64,000 nucleotides of DNA from Pseudoalteromonas byunsanensis (lineage in GTDB: Bacteria > Pseudomonadota > Gammaproteobacteria > Enterobacterales > Alteromonadaceae). The notes beneath the pieces were generated by a model. It searched no databases. It was not told where the DNA came from and saw only the letters and a list, made by a program, of their open reading frames with translations. A program made the translations under genes and the position numbers. Location of the stretch: positions 95,460 to 159,459 of the forward strand of contig NZ_MNAN01000035.1 in the NCBI RefSeq assembly GCF_001854475.1, in the 5' to 3' direction. Positions 43,224 through 51,541 of the stretch are shown one piece after another; the stretch's first letter is position 1; each line of letters opens with the position of its first letter.

Positions 43224-44480
43224 TTATTCCTGCTCAATTCCTAATGTTTGTTTAAGTTGCGCCAGTTGCTCAACGTCTCCCAATTTTGCAGCTTCTTGAA
43301 TTGCTCTCGTTGGGGCGTGTGTTAATCGATTAGTAAGCTTATTGGCCAACTCTAGCAATACCTTATCTGAAGGCTTGCCTGATTCTAGTTGGTTAAGTGC
43401 TTTCTCAACCAACTCTGTTTTAATATGCTGGGCGCTGTCACGGTATTGACGAATGACATCCACAGACTTCAAAGAGCGCTGCCACTGAGAAAACTCTCTG
43501 GTTCTTTGTTCAATAATAGCCTGTGCTTGACGCGCCGCTTGTTCACGACTAGCCATATTTTCGCTGACAATGGCCTGTAAGTCATCTACTGAATACAAAT
43601 AAGCCGCATCTAAATCTGCTACCTGACTTTCAATATCACGTGGCACGGCTATATCAATGAGCAACATCGGTTTGTGTCGCCTTTGCTTGAGTGCTTGTTC
43701 TACGACACCCTTACCGATTATCGGCAAAGTACTTGCTGTAGAAGAAATAACAATATCGGCTTTGTGTAACTCGTCTGGTAATTGCGCTAAAGAGATTACT
43801 TGTCCGTCCACCTCTTCAGCCAGCCCTTGCGCACGTTCAATCGTTCTATTTGCAACCGTGATAGATTTAGGATGGTGTTGGAACAAATGCTTAGCGACCA
43901 GCTCTATGGTTTCTCCCGCCCCAATTAATAGCACACGAGTTTTATCTAACTGACCATAAATGTGTTTCGCTAAGTTAACTGCGGCGTAAGCTACAGATAC
44001 TGCACTGGCCCCAATATCCGTTTCAGTACGGACTTGTTTGGCCACCGAAAAGGTTTTTTGAAACAAGCGTTCAAAGGTGGGCTTAATGCCATTGTGATGC
44101 TTAGCGCTATTATAGGCCTGTTTAATTTGACCTAATATCTGTGGCTCACCGAGCACCAGTGAATCTAAGCCACAGGCCACACGCATCAAGTGATTCACCG
44201 CATCTTGGTTGTGGTGAACATAAACATTATCGCTCAGCTGAGCTTCATCTATATTGTGAAAACATGCGAGCCACTTAAGAACCACTTGGGAATTCTCACT
44301 CTCAAGGCTACAATAGATTTCGGTACGATTGCAGGTTGAAACTATCACTGACTCTTTAAACTGGGCGTGATGCGCCAGCTCAGTGAGTGCCTGAGATAAT
44401 TGTTCAGGGGAAAAGGCAACTTTTTCGCGTAGTTCTACCGATGCCGTTTTGTGATTTATACCGAGTGCGATGATGGTCAT
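43224..44480 (-). CDS. hemA: glutamyl-tRNA reductase HemA
   Basis: Reduces glutamyl-tRNA to glutamate-1-semialdehyde, the first step of haem synthesis by the C5 route. The 418-residue enzyme has the catalytic Cys50 in IVSTCNRTEIY, the NADPH-binding motif LLIGAGETIELVAKHL, and the long C-terminal spine helix for dimerisation. The opening MTIIALGINHKTASVELRE is typical. It is divergent from lolB with only about 80 bp between start codons, as in E. coli, where hemA and lolB are also divergent. Confidence 0.97.
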   Translation of the reverse strand: MTIIALGINHKTASVELREKVAFSPEQLSQALTELAHHAQFKESVIVSTCNRTEIYCSLESENSQVVLKWLACFHNIDEAQLSDNVYVHHNQDAVNHLMRVACGLDSLVLGEPQILGQIKQAYNSAKHHNGIKPTFERLFQKTFSVAKQVRTETDIGASAVSVAYAAVNLAKHIYGQLDKTRVLLIGAGETIELVAKHLFQHHPKSITVANRTIERAQGLAEEVDGQVISLAQLPDELHKADIVISSTASTLPIIGKGVVEQALKQRRHKPMLLIDIAVPRDIESQVADLDAAYLYSVDDLQAIVSENMASREQAARQAQAIIEQRTREFSQWQRSLKSVDVIRQYRDSAQHIKTELVEKALNQLESGKPSDKVLLELANKLTNRLTHAPTRAIQEAAKLGDVEQLAQLKQTLGIEQE

Positions 44481-44563
44481 AGATGCCAGAATTGCCCGAG
44501 CCCTGTTTTAAAGCCAGCAATTTTACCAAAAATCAATCGAATATGGAAAGTAAGGAACATCAT

Positions 44564-45148
44564 TTGACACGATTTCATTTGATTTTGCTCATGTTTTTTT
44601 TATTTCTTAACGGATGTGCGCAAAAAATCTCCCCCACACAGCAGCAAAACCAAGACTGGAAGGCACTATTACAGGAACAAACCAATTGGCAAGCAAGTGG
44701 TAAGTTGGCCTTTTTAAGTGATACGCAACGCCAGTCAGCCAACTTTAATTGGCAACTCAAAGACAATAAACAGCAACTTATCCTGACCAGTTTTATCGGT
44801 ACGCGAATTTTATCCTTAACAGAATTGGGAAAATACAGTGAACTTGAATATGATGGCAACACATATTTAGACCAAGATAGTCAAAAGCTTGTGAAACGCT
44901 TAAGTGGCATGGATTTACCCGTTGCCCACGCCCCTGCATGGCTTACAGGCACTGTAGAGAATGACAGTAATCAATACGATACTTATGGACGCTTAACTTC
45001 TAGCAGTTGGCGCGATGAACAAGGTCAGCTTTGGCAAGCAAGCTATACTCAATACTCCTTAATCGATGAAATGTGGCTTCCAACACGCATTAACCTGACC
45101 CATAATACTCTCAAAATCAAAATTCAGCTCAACTCATGGCAGTTTTAA
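44564..45148 (+). CDS. lolB: outer-membrane lipoprotein localisation factor LolB
   Basis: Receives lipoproteins from LolA and inserts them in the outer membrane; itself a lipoprotein. The signal peptide ends in FLNGC. The mature part carries the LolB pattern WQASGKLAFLSDTQRQSANFNWQ. The start is uncertain. TTG 44564 gives an 18-residue signal peptide and has AAGGAA about 7 bases upstream; ATG 44543 gives seven more residues with no ribosome site. Position between divergent hemA and ispE is the E. coli order. The stop is 1 base before the ispE ATG. Confidence 0.9.
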   Translation: MTRFHLILLMFFLFLNGCAQKISPTQQQNQDWKALLQEQTNWQASGKLAFLSDTQRQSANFNWQLKDNKQQLILTSFIGTRILSLTELGKYSELEYDGNTYLDQDSQKLVKRLSGMDLPVAHAPAWLTGTVENDSNQYDTYGRLTSSSWRDEQGQLWQASYTQYSLIDEMWLPTRINLTHNTLKIKIQLNSWQF

Positions 45149-45149
45149 T

Positions 45150-46004
45150 ATGACTTCGCTTTCGTTAATGGCTCCAGCCAAATTAAACTTGTTTCTACAT
45201 ATCAATGCACAACGTGCAGATGGCTATCATGAGCTCGAGACGCTGTTCACATTTTTAGACTTCGGAGATGAACTCAATTTTACCTGCACACAGCAAGACG
45301 ACATAGAGATTGAGGGTGATACAGGCGCTATAGCGCTTGAAGACAACCTCATCTACAAAGCGGCTGTTGCATTGCGCCCTTTTCGTAGTGTTGAAACAGG
45401 TATTTCTATCAAACTGAGTAAAAAACTTCCCATGGGAGGAGGTGTCGGCGGTGGTTCTTCAGATGCAGCCACAACATTATTGGCAATAAATCAATTATGG
45501 AAATGTAATTTAAGTCATCAAAAATTGGCTGAAATTGGCCTAAAATTGGGTGCTGATGTCCCAGTTTTTGTCAATGGAAAAACCGCATTCGCACAAGGGG
45601 TAGGAGAAAAGTTAACCGCCGTGAACCTGCCCCAGCGCTGGTTTTGCGTGGTATTTCCCAATGTTCACGTCAGTACTGGAGCCGTCTTTACGCATCCAGA
45701 CTTACCTAGAAACACACCTAGGCTGACAAGTGGTTGGCAATTGGCAAATACCAACAATGATTGTGAGGCTTTAGTTAAAAAGCTGTACCCTGAGGTTGAA
45801 AAGACCCTAGGGTGGTTGCTAAAATATGGGCCGACTCGTATGACGGGAACCGGAGCGTGTTGTTTTGTGGAACTTGATTGCGCAACAGCAGCACAGCGTG
45901 TGCTCGATTCATTACCGTCATGCTGGCAAGGGTTTGTAGCCCCAAGTACCAATATCTCGCCTGCTCATACGCAGCTTGATAGTTGGCTTAAAATGCAGAA
46001 GTAA
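45150..46004 (+). CDS. ispE: 4-diphosphocytidyl-2-C-methyl-D-erythritol kinase IspE
   Basis: ATP-dependent kinase of the MEP isoprenoid pathway. The 284-residue GHMP-family protein opens with SLMAPAKLNLFLHI and contains the catalytic-site segment ADGYHELETLF, the glycine-rich ATP loop PMGGGVGGGSSDAATTL and the C-terminal MTGTGACCFVE. It starts 1 base after the lolB stop, which suggests coupling. Gene order lolB-ispE-prs matches E. coli. Confidence 0.97.
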   Translation: MTSLSLMAPAKLNLFLHINAQRADGYHELETLFTFLDFGDELNFTCTQQDDIEIEGDTGAIALEDNLIYKAAVALRPFRSVETGISIKLSKKLPMGGGVGGGSSDAATTLLAINQLWKCNLSHQKLAEIGLKLGADVPVFVNGKTAFAQGVGEKLTAVNLPQRWFCVVFPNVHVSTGAVFTHPDLPRNTPRLTSGWQLANTNNDCEALVKKLYPEVEKTLGWLLKYGPTRMTGTGACCFVELDCATAAQRVLDSLPSCWQGFVAPSTNISPAHTQLDSWLKMQK

Positions 46005-46078
46005 ATTGTTTAAGTTAGCCTGTTTTGACTCTGTCATTGCATGTTAGTCCAAAAATTCAGTGCCTGAGGAACCCTACC

Positions 46079-47026
46079 GTGCCTGACATGAAGCTCTTCG
46101 CTGGTAACGCAACACCTGAGTTAGCTCAAAAAGTTGCAAAACGTTTATTCATTGAATTAGGTGATGCTGTAGTTGGTCGTTTTAGTGACGGCGAAATCAG
46201 TGTTCAAATCAATGAAAACGTACGCGGATCGGATGTTTTCATTATCCAGTCAACTTGTGCCCCAACAAACGATAACCTTATGGAGCTTATCGTAATGGTC
46301 GACGCATTACGTCGTGCCTCTGCGGGTCGTATTACTGCTGTGATCCCTTACTTTGGTTACGCTCGCCAAGACCGTCGCGTACGTTCTGCTCGTGTGCCAA
46401 TCACTGCTAAGGTTGTTGCTGATTTCCTTTCTAGCGTTGGTGTTGACCGTGTATTAACGGTTGATCTTCACGCGGAACAAATCCAAGGATTCTTTGACGT
46501 TCCTGTTGATAACGTATTTGGTAGCCCAGTATTGTTAGATGACATGAAAGAACGCGAGTTTGAAGATGTTGTAGTTGTTTCACCGGATATCGGGGGTGTA
46601 GTACGTGCTCGTGCTATCGCTAAACTACTTAACGATACAGATTTAGCTATCATTGATAAGCGTCGTCCACAAGCGAACGTATCGCAGGTTATGCATATCA
46701 TTGGTGACGTTGCAGGTCGTGATTGTATCATCGTAGATGATATGATTGATACAGGCGGTACATTATGTAAAGCGGCTGAAGCACTTAAAGAACATGGTGC
46801 AAAGCGTGTATTTGCTTATGCTACACACCCGGTTTTATCAGGTGCAGCTGCTGAAAATCTTCGCAACTCTGTCATCGATGAAGTAATTGTCACAGATTCA
46901 ATTCCATTGTCAGATGAGCTACGCGCATTAGATAACATTAAAGTGCTAACACTGGCTGATATGCTAGCAGAGACAATTCGTCGTATTAGCAATGAAGAGT
47001 CTATTTCAGCTATGTTTCAGCACTAA
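46079..47026 (+). CDS. prs: ribose-phosphate pyrophosphokinase Prs
   Basis: Makes PRPP from ribose-5-phosphate and ATP for nucleotide, histidine and tryptophan synthesis. The 315-residue protein starts at GTG 46079 (peptide MPDMKLFAGNATPEL), exactly as in E. coli Prs, which also uses GTG and is 315 residues long. A ribosome site TGAGGAAC precedes it. Catalytic and binding segments seen are PYFGYARQDRR, the PRPP-binding loop VDDMIDTGGTL and the C-terminal RRISNEESISAMF. The frame is open upstream to 46025 but that part is not conserved. A terminator follows. Confidence 0.98.
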   Translation: MPDMKLFAGNATPELAQKVAKRLFIELGDAVVGRFSDGEISVQINENVRGSDVFIIQSTCAPTNDNLMELIVMVDALRRASAGRITAVIPYFGYARQDRRVRSARVPITAKVVADFLSSVGVDRVLTVDLHAEQIQGFFDVPVDNVFGSPVLLDDMKEREFEDVVVVSPDIGGVVRARAIAKLLNDTDLAIIDKRRPQANVSQVMHIIGDVAGRDCIIVDDMIDTGGTLCKAAEALKEHGAKRVFAYATHPVLSGAAAENLRNSVIDEVIVTDSIPLSDELRALDNIKVLTLADMLAETIRRISNEESISAMFQH

Positions 47027-47055
47027 TACGCTGAATAAACATCGCTATTAGCGCT

Positions 47056-47084
47056 ATAAAAGCACCTTAGGGTGCTTTTTTTGT
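47056..47084 (+). terminator. rho-independent terminator after prs
   Basis: AAAAGCACC TTA GGGTGC followed by seven T. It closes the lolB-ispE-prs transcript before rplY. Confidence 0.92.
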
Positions 47085-47193
47085 ATCTCTATGTTTTATT
47101 TATTTCCCAGCAATGGTATAGTAGCGCGCCTTTTTAGGTAGGGTGTTTGGTCGCGAGCACCTTAAACATTAAACTAAAATTTTTGGAGACATT

Positions 47194-47808
47194 ATGTCTA
47201 ACGAATTATATACATTGAATGCCGAAGTACGTGCTGACTTAGGTACTGGTGCGAGCCGCCGCCTACGTCGTGCAGACAAGGTGCCAGCTATCCTTTACGG
47301 TGCTGAGAAAGACGCAGTTGCGCTTACTCTTGACCACAACAAAGTATTAAAGTCGCAAGAAGATGAAGGTTTCTACAGCCACATCCTTACGTTAAACATT
47401 GCTGGCGAGTCTGTAGAAGCAATTCTTAAAGACATTCAACGTCACCCGTACAAGCCTAAGATCACTCACTTAGACTTCCAACGTGTTGATGCGAACCACA
47501 AGATCCACACTAAAGTACCTGTACACTTCTTAAACGAAGAAAAAGCAACTAAAGGCGGTAACACTGTTGCTCACCTAGTTACTGAAATCGACGTAACTTG
47601 TTTACCAGCTGCACTTCCTGAGTTCATCGAAGTAGACGTAGCTGCTCTAGAAGTTGGTGCAACTTTACACCTATCTGACATCAAACTTCCAGCTGGTGTT
47701 GCTTCAGTTGAACTTGCTAAAGGCGAAGGTCATGACCAAGCGGTTGTTACACTAAACGCGCCTAAAGGTTCTGCGTCTGAAGAAGCAACTGAAGAAGCTG
47801 CAGAATAA
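47194..47808 (+). CDS. rplY: 50S ribosomal protein L25 (long, CTC-type)
   Basis: Binds 5S rRNA in the large subunit. At 204 residues it is the long form, with an L25 domain at about 1-95 (YTLNAEVRADLGTGASRRLRR, VPAILYGAEKD) and a CTC-type beta domain at 100-190, ending in an acidic tail (ASEEATEEAAE). E. coli L25 has only the first domain. The ribosome site TTTGGAGACATT is strong, and the codon use (AAC, GGT, CGT, GAA) is that of a highly expressed gene. pth follows 19 bp later, as in many bacteria. Confidence 0.96.
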   Translation: MSNELYTLNAEVRADLGTGASRRLRRADKVPAILYGAEKDAVALTLDHNKVLKSQEDEGFYSHILTLNIAGESVEAILKDIQRHPYKPKITHLDFQRVDANHKIHTKVPVHFLNEEKATKGGNTVAHLVTEIDVTCLPAALPEFIEVDVAALEVGATLHLSDIKLPAGVASVELAKGEGHDQAVVTLNAPKGSASEEATEEAAE

Positions 47809-47813
47809 TTATT

Positions 47814-47829
47814 AAGGTGTAAGCACCTT
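47814..47829 (+). promoter_or_regulatory. hairpin covering the pth ribosome site
   Basis: AAGGTG TAAG CACCTT forms a perfect 6-bp stem that includes the whole Shine-Dalgarno of pth and reaches the first two bases of its TTG start (47828). Ribosomes finishing rplY at 47808 could open it, giving coupled translation. Confidence 0.45.
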
Positions 47830-48412
47830 GAATAATATTCAAATGCTTGTGGGCCTGGCTAATCCAGGCCCCGAATATCAAAACACACGTCACAATGCTG
47901 GTGAATGGTTCATTCTAGAACTAGCCAAGCGCTATAACTGCCAATTAAAGCCTGACGCCAAACATTTTGGTATGACGGGTAAAATCATTATAAATAATAA
48001 AGAATTCAAACTCCTGATCCCCACTACCTACATGAATTTAAGTGGTAAATCCGTAAGCAGTTTAGCAAATTTTTATAAAATTCCAGTTGAAGATATTCTT
48101 GTTGCACATGACGAAATGGATCTCGATCCAGGTATCGCCAAACTTAAAAAAGGCGGTGGTCATGGCGGCCACAATGGTCTCAAAGACATCATAGCCAAAA
48201 TGGCTAACAACAAGGAATTTATGCGGTTACGAATTGGTATAGGTCATCCTGGGCACAAAGATAAAGTGACAGGCTGGGTGCTTGGGAAAGCGCCTAAAGA
48301 AGATCAGGAAAAAATTGATGCAGCAGTAGATGAAGCTGTGCGCTGTATGGAAATTCTAGCAAAAGACGGTGTGTTAAAAGCACAAAACAGACTACATTCA
48401 TTTAAGCCGTGA
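47828..48412 (+). CDS. pth: peptidyl-tRNA hydrolase
   Basis: Recycles peptidyl-tRNA released from stalled ribosomes. The 194-residue enzyme has the conserved segments LVGLANPGPEYQNTRHNAG (His22 catalytic), TYMNLSGKSV, HDEMDLDPG and GGGHGGHNGLKDI. The start is TTG 47828, supported by AAGGTG 8 bases upstream; an ATG at 47843 is also in frame but is too far from that site and would shorten the first strand. rplY-pth-ychF is a widespread order. Confidence 0.96.
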   Translation: MNNIQMLVGLANPGPEYQNTRHNAGEWFILELAKRYNCQLKPDAKHFGMTGKIIINNKEFKLLIPTTYMNLSGKSVSSLANFYKIPVEDILVAHDEMDLDPGIAKLKKGGGHGGHNGLKDIIAKMANNKEFMRLRIGIGHPGHKDKVTGWVLGKAPKEDQEKIDAAVDEAVRCMEILAKDGVLKAQNRLHSFKP

Positions 48413-48459
48413 TCTAAATTTATATTGCGTTTATCTGAGACAAATTAGGGTTCAAAACT

Positions 48460-49551
48460 ATGGGTTTTAAATGTGGCATTGTTGGTTTACCTAACGTTGG
48501 TAAATCTACCCTTTTCAATGCATTAACTAAAGCGGGTATCGAAGCCGCAAACTTTCCATTTTGTACTATCGAGCCAAACACTGGTGTGGTACCGGTTCCT
48601 GATAATCGCCTAAATCAATTGGCCGAGATCGTGAACCCTCAGCGTGTCATACCTACAACTATGGAATTCGTTGACATTGCGGGTCTGGTTAAAGGCGCAT
48701 CTAAGGGCGAAGGTCTGGGTAACCAATTCTTGGCCAACATTCGTGAAACTGATGCAATTGGTCATGTAGTGCGTTGTTTTGAAAACGAAAATATCGTTCA
48801 CGTGGCGGGTACAATTGATCCAGCTGATGATATTGATGTTATCAATACAGAATTAGTACTGGCAGATATGGATGCAGCTGATCGCGCTATTCAACGTAAC
48901 GCCAAAAAAGCCAAAGGCGGCGACAAAGAAGCGAAATTCCAAAACCAAGTACTAGAGAAAGTTAAAGCACACTTAGATGAGGGCCTTACTCTACGTTCAT
49001 TACAGTTGGAAAAAGAAGAAAAAGATGCAATCAAGCCTCTAAACTTCTTAACTATTAAGCCAACCATGTACATCGCTAACGTGAACGAAGATGGTTTTGA
49101 AAATAACCCTCACTTAGATAAAGTTCGTGAAATCGCGGCTGCGGAAGATGCAGTAGTTATTCCTGTATGTGCTGCCATTGAAGCAGAATTGTCTGAACTT
49201 GAAGATGAAGACAAACTGGAGTTTATGGAAGACCTTGGTCTTGAGGAGCCTGGCCTAAACCTTGTTATTCGTGGCGGTTATGAATTACTCAAGCTACAAA
49301 CTTACTTCACCGCTGGCGTCAAAGAGGTTCGCGCTTGGACAATCCCTATAGGTGCTACTGCGCCACAAGCAGCTGGGAAAATCCATACAGACTTTGAGCG
49401 TGGCTTTATCCGCGCACAAACCATTGCTTTTGATGATTATATTCAATATCGTGGAGAAAGCGGTGCTAAAGATGCGGGCAAATTCCGTCAAGAAGGTAAA
49501 GATTATATTGTTAAAGATGGCGATGTATTGAACTTCTTGTTTAATGTCTAA
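48460..49551 (+). CDS. ychF: redox-regulated ATPase/GTPase YchF
   Basis: Obg-family P-loop protein that binds ribosomes and, in studied members, prefers ATP. The 363-residue protein has the Walker A NVGKST at 13-18, the switch region NFPFCTIEPNTG, G3 DIAGLVKGASKGEGLG, and a C-terminal TGS domain with FIRAQTIAFDDY. The NVNE in place of NKxD in G4 fits the relaxed nucleotide specificity. Its ribosome site is AGGG about 11 bases before ATG. A strong terminator follows. Confidence 0.97.
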   Translation: MGFKCGIVGLPNVGKSTLFNALTKAGIEAANFPFCTIEPNTGVVPVPDNRLNQLAEIVNPQRVIPTTMEFVDIAGLVKGASKGEGLGNQFLANIRETDAIGHVVRCFENENIVHVAGTIDPADDIDVINTELVLADMDAADRAIQRNAKKAKGGDKEAKFQNQVLEKVKAHLDEGLTLRSLQLEKEEKDAIKPLNFLTIKPTMYIANVNEDGFENNPHLDKVREIAAAEDAVVIPVCAAIEAELSELEDEDKLEFMEDLGLEEPGLNLVIRGGYELLKLQTYFTAGVKEVRAWTIPIGATAPQAAGKIHTDFERGFIRAQTIAFDDYIQYRGESGAKDAGKFRQEGKDYIVKDGDVLNFLFNV

Positions 49552-49565
49552 GACTACGTTAAACA

Positions 49566-49596
49566 CTAAAAGGGCCTAACTGGCCCTTTTTTGTTT
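49566..49596 (+). terminator. rho-independent terminator after ychF
   Basis: AAAAGGGCC TAACT GGCCCTTTTTTG, a perfect stem followed by a T-run, 15 bp after the ychF stop. Confidence 0.93.
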
Positions 49597-49739
49597 GTCG
49601 TACCATATGTGTATGGTCACGACACAGCATACTTTTTATTAATCGATTAAAATAGCAGCGGACAGTGACATTTCAATGACCAATTAGGCTATTTAATCCG
49701 CAAACAAACACTCTGAGTCAGTTTTTTGCAAAAAAGGTG

Positions 49740-49768
49740 TTGACGTGTTTGGGGCATATCAGCATAAT
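49740..49768 (+). promoter_or_regulatory. tRNA-array promoter, sigma-70 type
   Basis: TTGACG (49740-49745), a 17-bp spacer and CATAAT (49763-49768), followed by the GC-rich stretch ACGCCCCGC at the expected start site. A GC-rich discriminator is the mark of stringently controlled stable-RNA promoters. The first tRNA starts 38 bp later. Confidence 0.75.
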
Positions 49769-49806
49769 ACGCCCCGCATCAGCGATGATGGGAAATAAAA
49801 AAAGAT

Positions 49807-49883
49807 GGCTATGTAGCTCAGCTGGTTAGAGCACATCACTCATAATGATGGGGTCCCCTGTTCAAATCAGGGCATAGCCACCA
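49807..49883 (+). tRNA. tRNA-Met (CAT), elongator, copy 1
   Basis: Full 77-nt cloverleaf with encoded CCA; the anticodon loop CTCATAA reads CAT. The body closely resembles E. coli metT/metU (GGCTA.GTAGCTCAG ... CATAATGATGGGGTC), which also sit in a Met-Leu-Gln array next to ubiF. Confidence 0.96.
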
Positions 49884-49929
49884 TGTTTTTATTTACTACC
49901 AAACTCATCTATATTAGCTGGTCAACCTT

Positions 49930-50014
<85 letters not shown>

Positions 50015-50059
50015 ACTTCTCGATAAGAAGTAAAACTATCAGACGTAAGTAAACGTTGT

Positions 50060-50134
50060 TGGAGTATCGCCAAGCGGTAAGGCAGCGGGTTTTGATCCCG
50101 CCATTCCCAGGTTCAAATCCTGGTACTCCAGCCA
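50060..50134 (+). tRNA. tRNA-Gln (TTG), copy 1
   Basis: 75-nt cloverleaf beginning TGGAGTA and ending TACTCCAGCCA, with the U1-A72 pair typical of tRNA-Gln and anticodon loop TTTTGAT (TTG). Confidence 0.96.
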
Positions 50135-50135
50135 T

Positions 50136-50212
50136 GGCTATGTAGCTCAGCTGGTTAGAGCACATCACTCATAATGATGGGGTCCCCTGTTCAAATCAGG
50201 GCATAGCCACCA
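50136..50212 (+). tRNA. tRNA-Met (CAT), elongator, copy 2
   Basis: Identical to the copy at 49807. It begins one base after the preceding tRNA-Gln. Confidence 0.96.
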
Positions 50213-50228
50213 TTTACTTACCTCCTGT

Positions 50229-50282
50229 GCGGAGTAGCGGAATTGGCCAGATGTCGCATTAGACGCTGGATTTAGGTTCCTC
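50229..50282 (+). pseudogene. truncated tRNA-Leu
   Basis: Starts like the tRNA-Leu copies (GCGG.G.... AGCGGAATTGG) but has an insertion in the D-arm (CCAGATGTCGCATTAGACG) and breaks off after the anticodon arm (GGTTCC) without variable or T-arm. The sequence CCTCCTGTGCGG occurs at its start and again just before the next intact tRNA-Leu, the likely duplication joint. Confidence 0.8.
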
Positions 50283-50302
50283 TAGAAAACACAACCTCCT
50301 GT

Positions 50303-50387
<85 letters not shown>

Positions 50388-50430
50388 TCTCTTAAAGATG
50401 TAAAACATTAAATATAGAATTCTCGATTGT

Positions 50431-50505
50431 TGGAGTATCGCCAAGCGGTAAGGCAGCGGGTTTTGATCCCGCCATTCCCAGGTTCAAATCCTGGTACTCC
50501 AGCCA
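50431..50505 (+). tRNA. tRNA-Gln (TTG), copy 2
   Basis: Identical to the copy at 50060, with encoded CCA. Confidence 0.96.
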
Positions 50506-50604
50506 CTTTATCTACCAATTAAAGTGATAAATCGAAGCCTTAGATAACTCTTTGGCAAGCTAGTAGCTTAACTACTAAATTATGCTTTTTGCATATCCTG
50601 TGAT
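50506..50604 (+). repeat. duplicated inter-tRNA spacer, copy 1
   Basis: The spacer beginning CTTTATCTACCAATTAAAG and ending ATATCCTGTGAT recurs with changes at 51215-51319, each time between a tRNA-Gln and a tRNA-Leu. It shows that a Gln-spacer-Leu block was copied. Confidence 0.8.
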
Positions 50605-50689
<85 letters not shown>

Positions 50690-50724
50690 ACTTCTCGATA
50701 AGAAGTAAAAGAATCAAACGTTGT

Positions 50725-50808
50725 TGGAGTATCGCCAAGCGGTAAGGCAAAAGAGAGAGGTTTTGATCCCTCACTCATTTCCCTCAGATTCAAATCCTGG
50801 GACCAGCA
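50725..50808 (+). pseudogene. aberrant tRNA-Gln copy
   Basis: The first 26 bases equal the intact tRNA-Gln, but the anticodon stem is replaced by GAGAGAGG / CCTCACTC around the same TTTTGATC loop. The 3' part (CCCTCAGATTCAAATCCTGGGACCAGCA) no longer pairs with the acceptor TGGAGTA. It is 84 nt long and lacks a proper CCA end. It is most likely non-functional, although the long alternative stem is notable. Confidence 0.75.
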
Positions 50809-50833
50809 TAAGATTTGAAAGAAATAACGTTGT

Positions 50834-50908
50834 TGGAGTATCGCCAAGCGGTAAGGCAGCGGGTTTTGATCCCGCCATTCCCAGGTTCAAATCCTGGTAC
50901 TCCAGCCA
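50834..50908 (+). tRNA. tRNA-Gln (TTG), copy 3
   Basis: Identical to the copy at 50060. The next tRNA-Leu follows after one base. Confidence 0.96.
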
Positions 50909-50909
50909 T

Positions 50910-50994
<85 letters not shown>

Positions 50995-51031
50995 TCTTTT
51001 TTAAGATGTAAAATAAAGATTTGAATTATCG

Positions 51032-51110
51032 ACTGTTGGGTATTGCCTCGCTGTGAAACAGAAGCGGTAATAAAGAATGAAATTCTTTTCAACCTGAGTC
51101 CTGTTTAGGT
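51032..51110 (+). pseudogene. decayed tRNA-Gln remnant
   Basis: TGTTGGGTATTGCC, GAAGCGGTAA and CAACCTGAGTCCTG are recognisable relics of the Gln tRNA, but no cloverleaf or CCA remains. It is flanked by direct copies of AATAAAGATTTGAATTATCGACTGTTGG (about 51012 and 51114), so it was created by tandem duplication followed by decay. Confidence 0.65.
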
Positions 51111-51139
51111 CTTAAATAAAGATTTGAATTATCGACTGT

Positions 51140-51214
51140 TGGAGTATCGCCAAGCGGTAAGGCAGCGGGTTTTGATCCCGCCATTCCCAGGTTCAAATCC
51201 TGGTACTCCAGCCA
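51140..51214 (+). tRNA. tRNA-Gln (TTG), copy 4
   Basis: Identical to the copy at 50060, with encoded CCA. Confidence 0.96.
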
Positions 51215-51319
51215 CTTTATCTACCAATTAAAGCGGTAAGTCAAATCCTATGGTAGCCCTTAGGAAAGCTGGTAGCTTAACTACTAAAATTTTATCCTTT
51301 TAGGGATATATCCTGTGAT
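51215..51319 (+). repeat. duplicated inter-tRNA spacer, copy 2
   Basis: Diverged copy of the spacer at 50506-50604, with several substitutions and a small insertion near TTTTATCCTTTTAGGG. Confidence 0.8.
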
Positions 51320-51404
<85 letters not shown>

Positions 51405-51502
51405 TACAGGCTGAACTATTCTTTTACATCCATTCAAAGCATTCCCTTAACAACTTTGTACGCTACTAAAACTTCTTATTTTTCAGTAAATATTTAGCAC
51501 AA

Positions 51503-51531
51503 AAAAACGGACCTAAGCCCGCTTTTTAAAT
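51503..51531. terminator. probable terminator between the tRNA array and ubiF
   Basis: AAAAAAACGG AC CTAA GC CCGCTTTTT forms an imperfect stem with A- and T-runs on both sides, so it could serve both the tRNA array and convergent ubiF. Confidence 0.55.
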
Positions 51532-51541
51532 AAGTTGCTGG

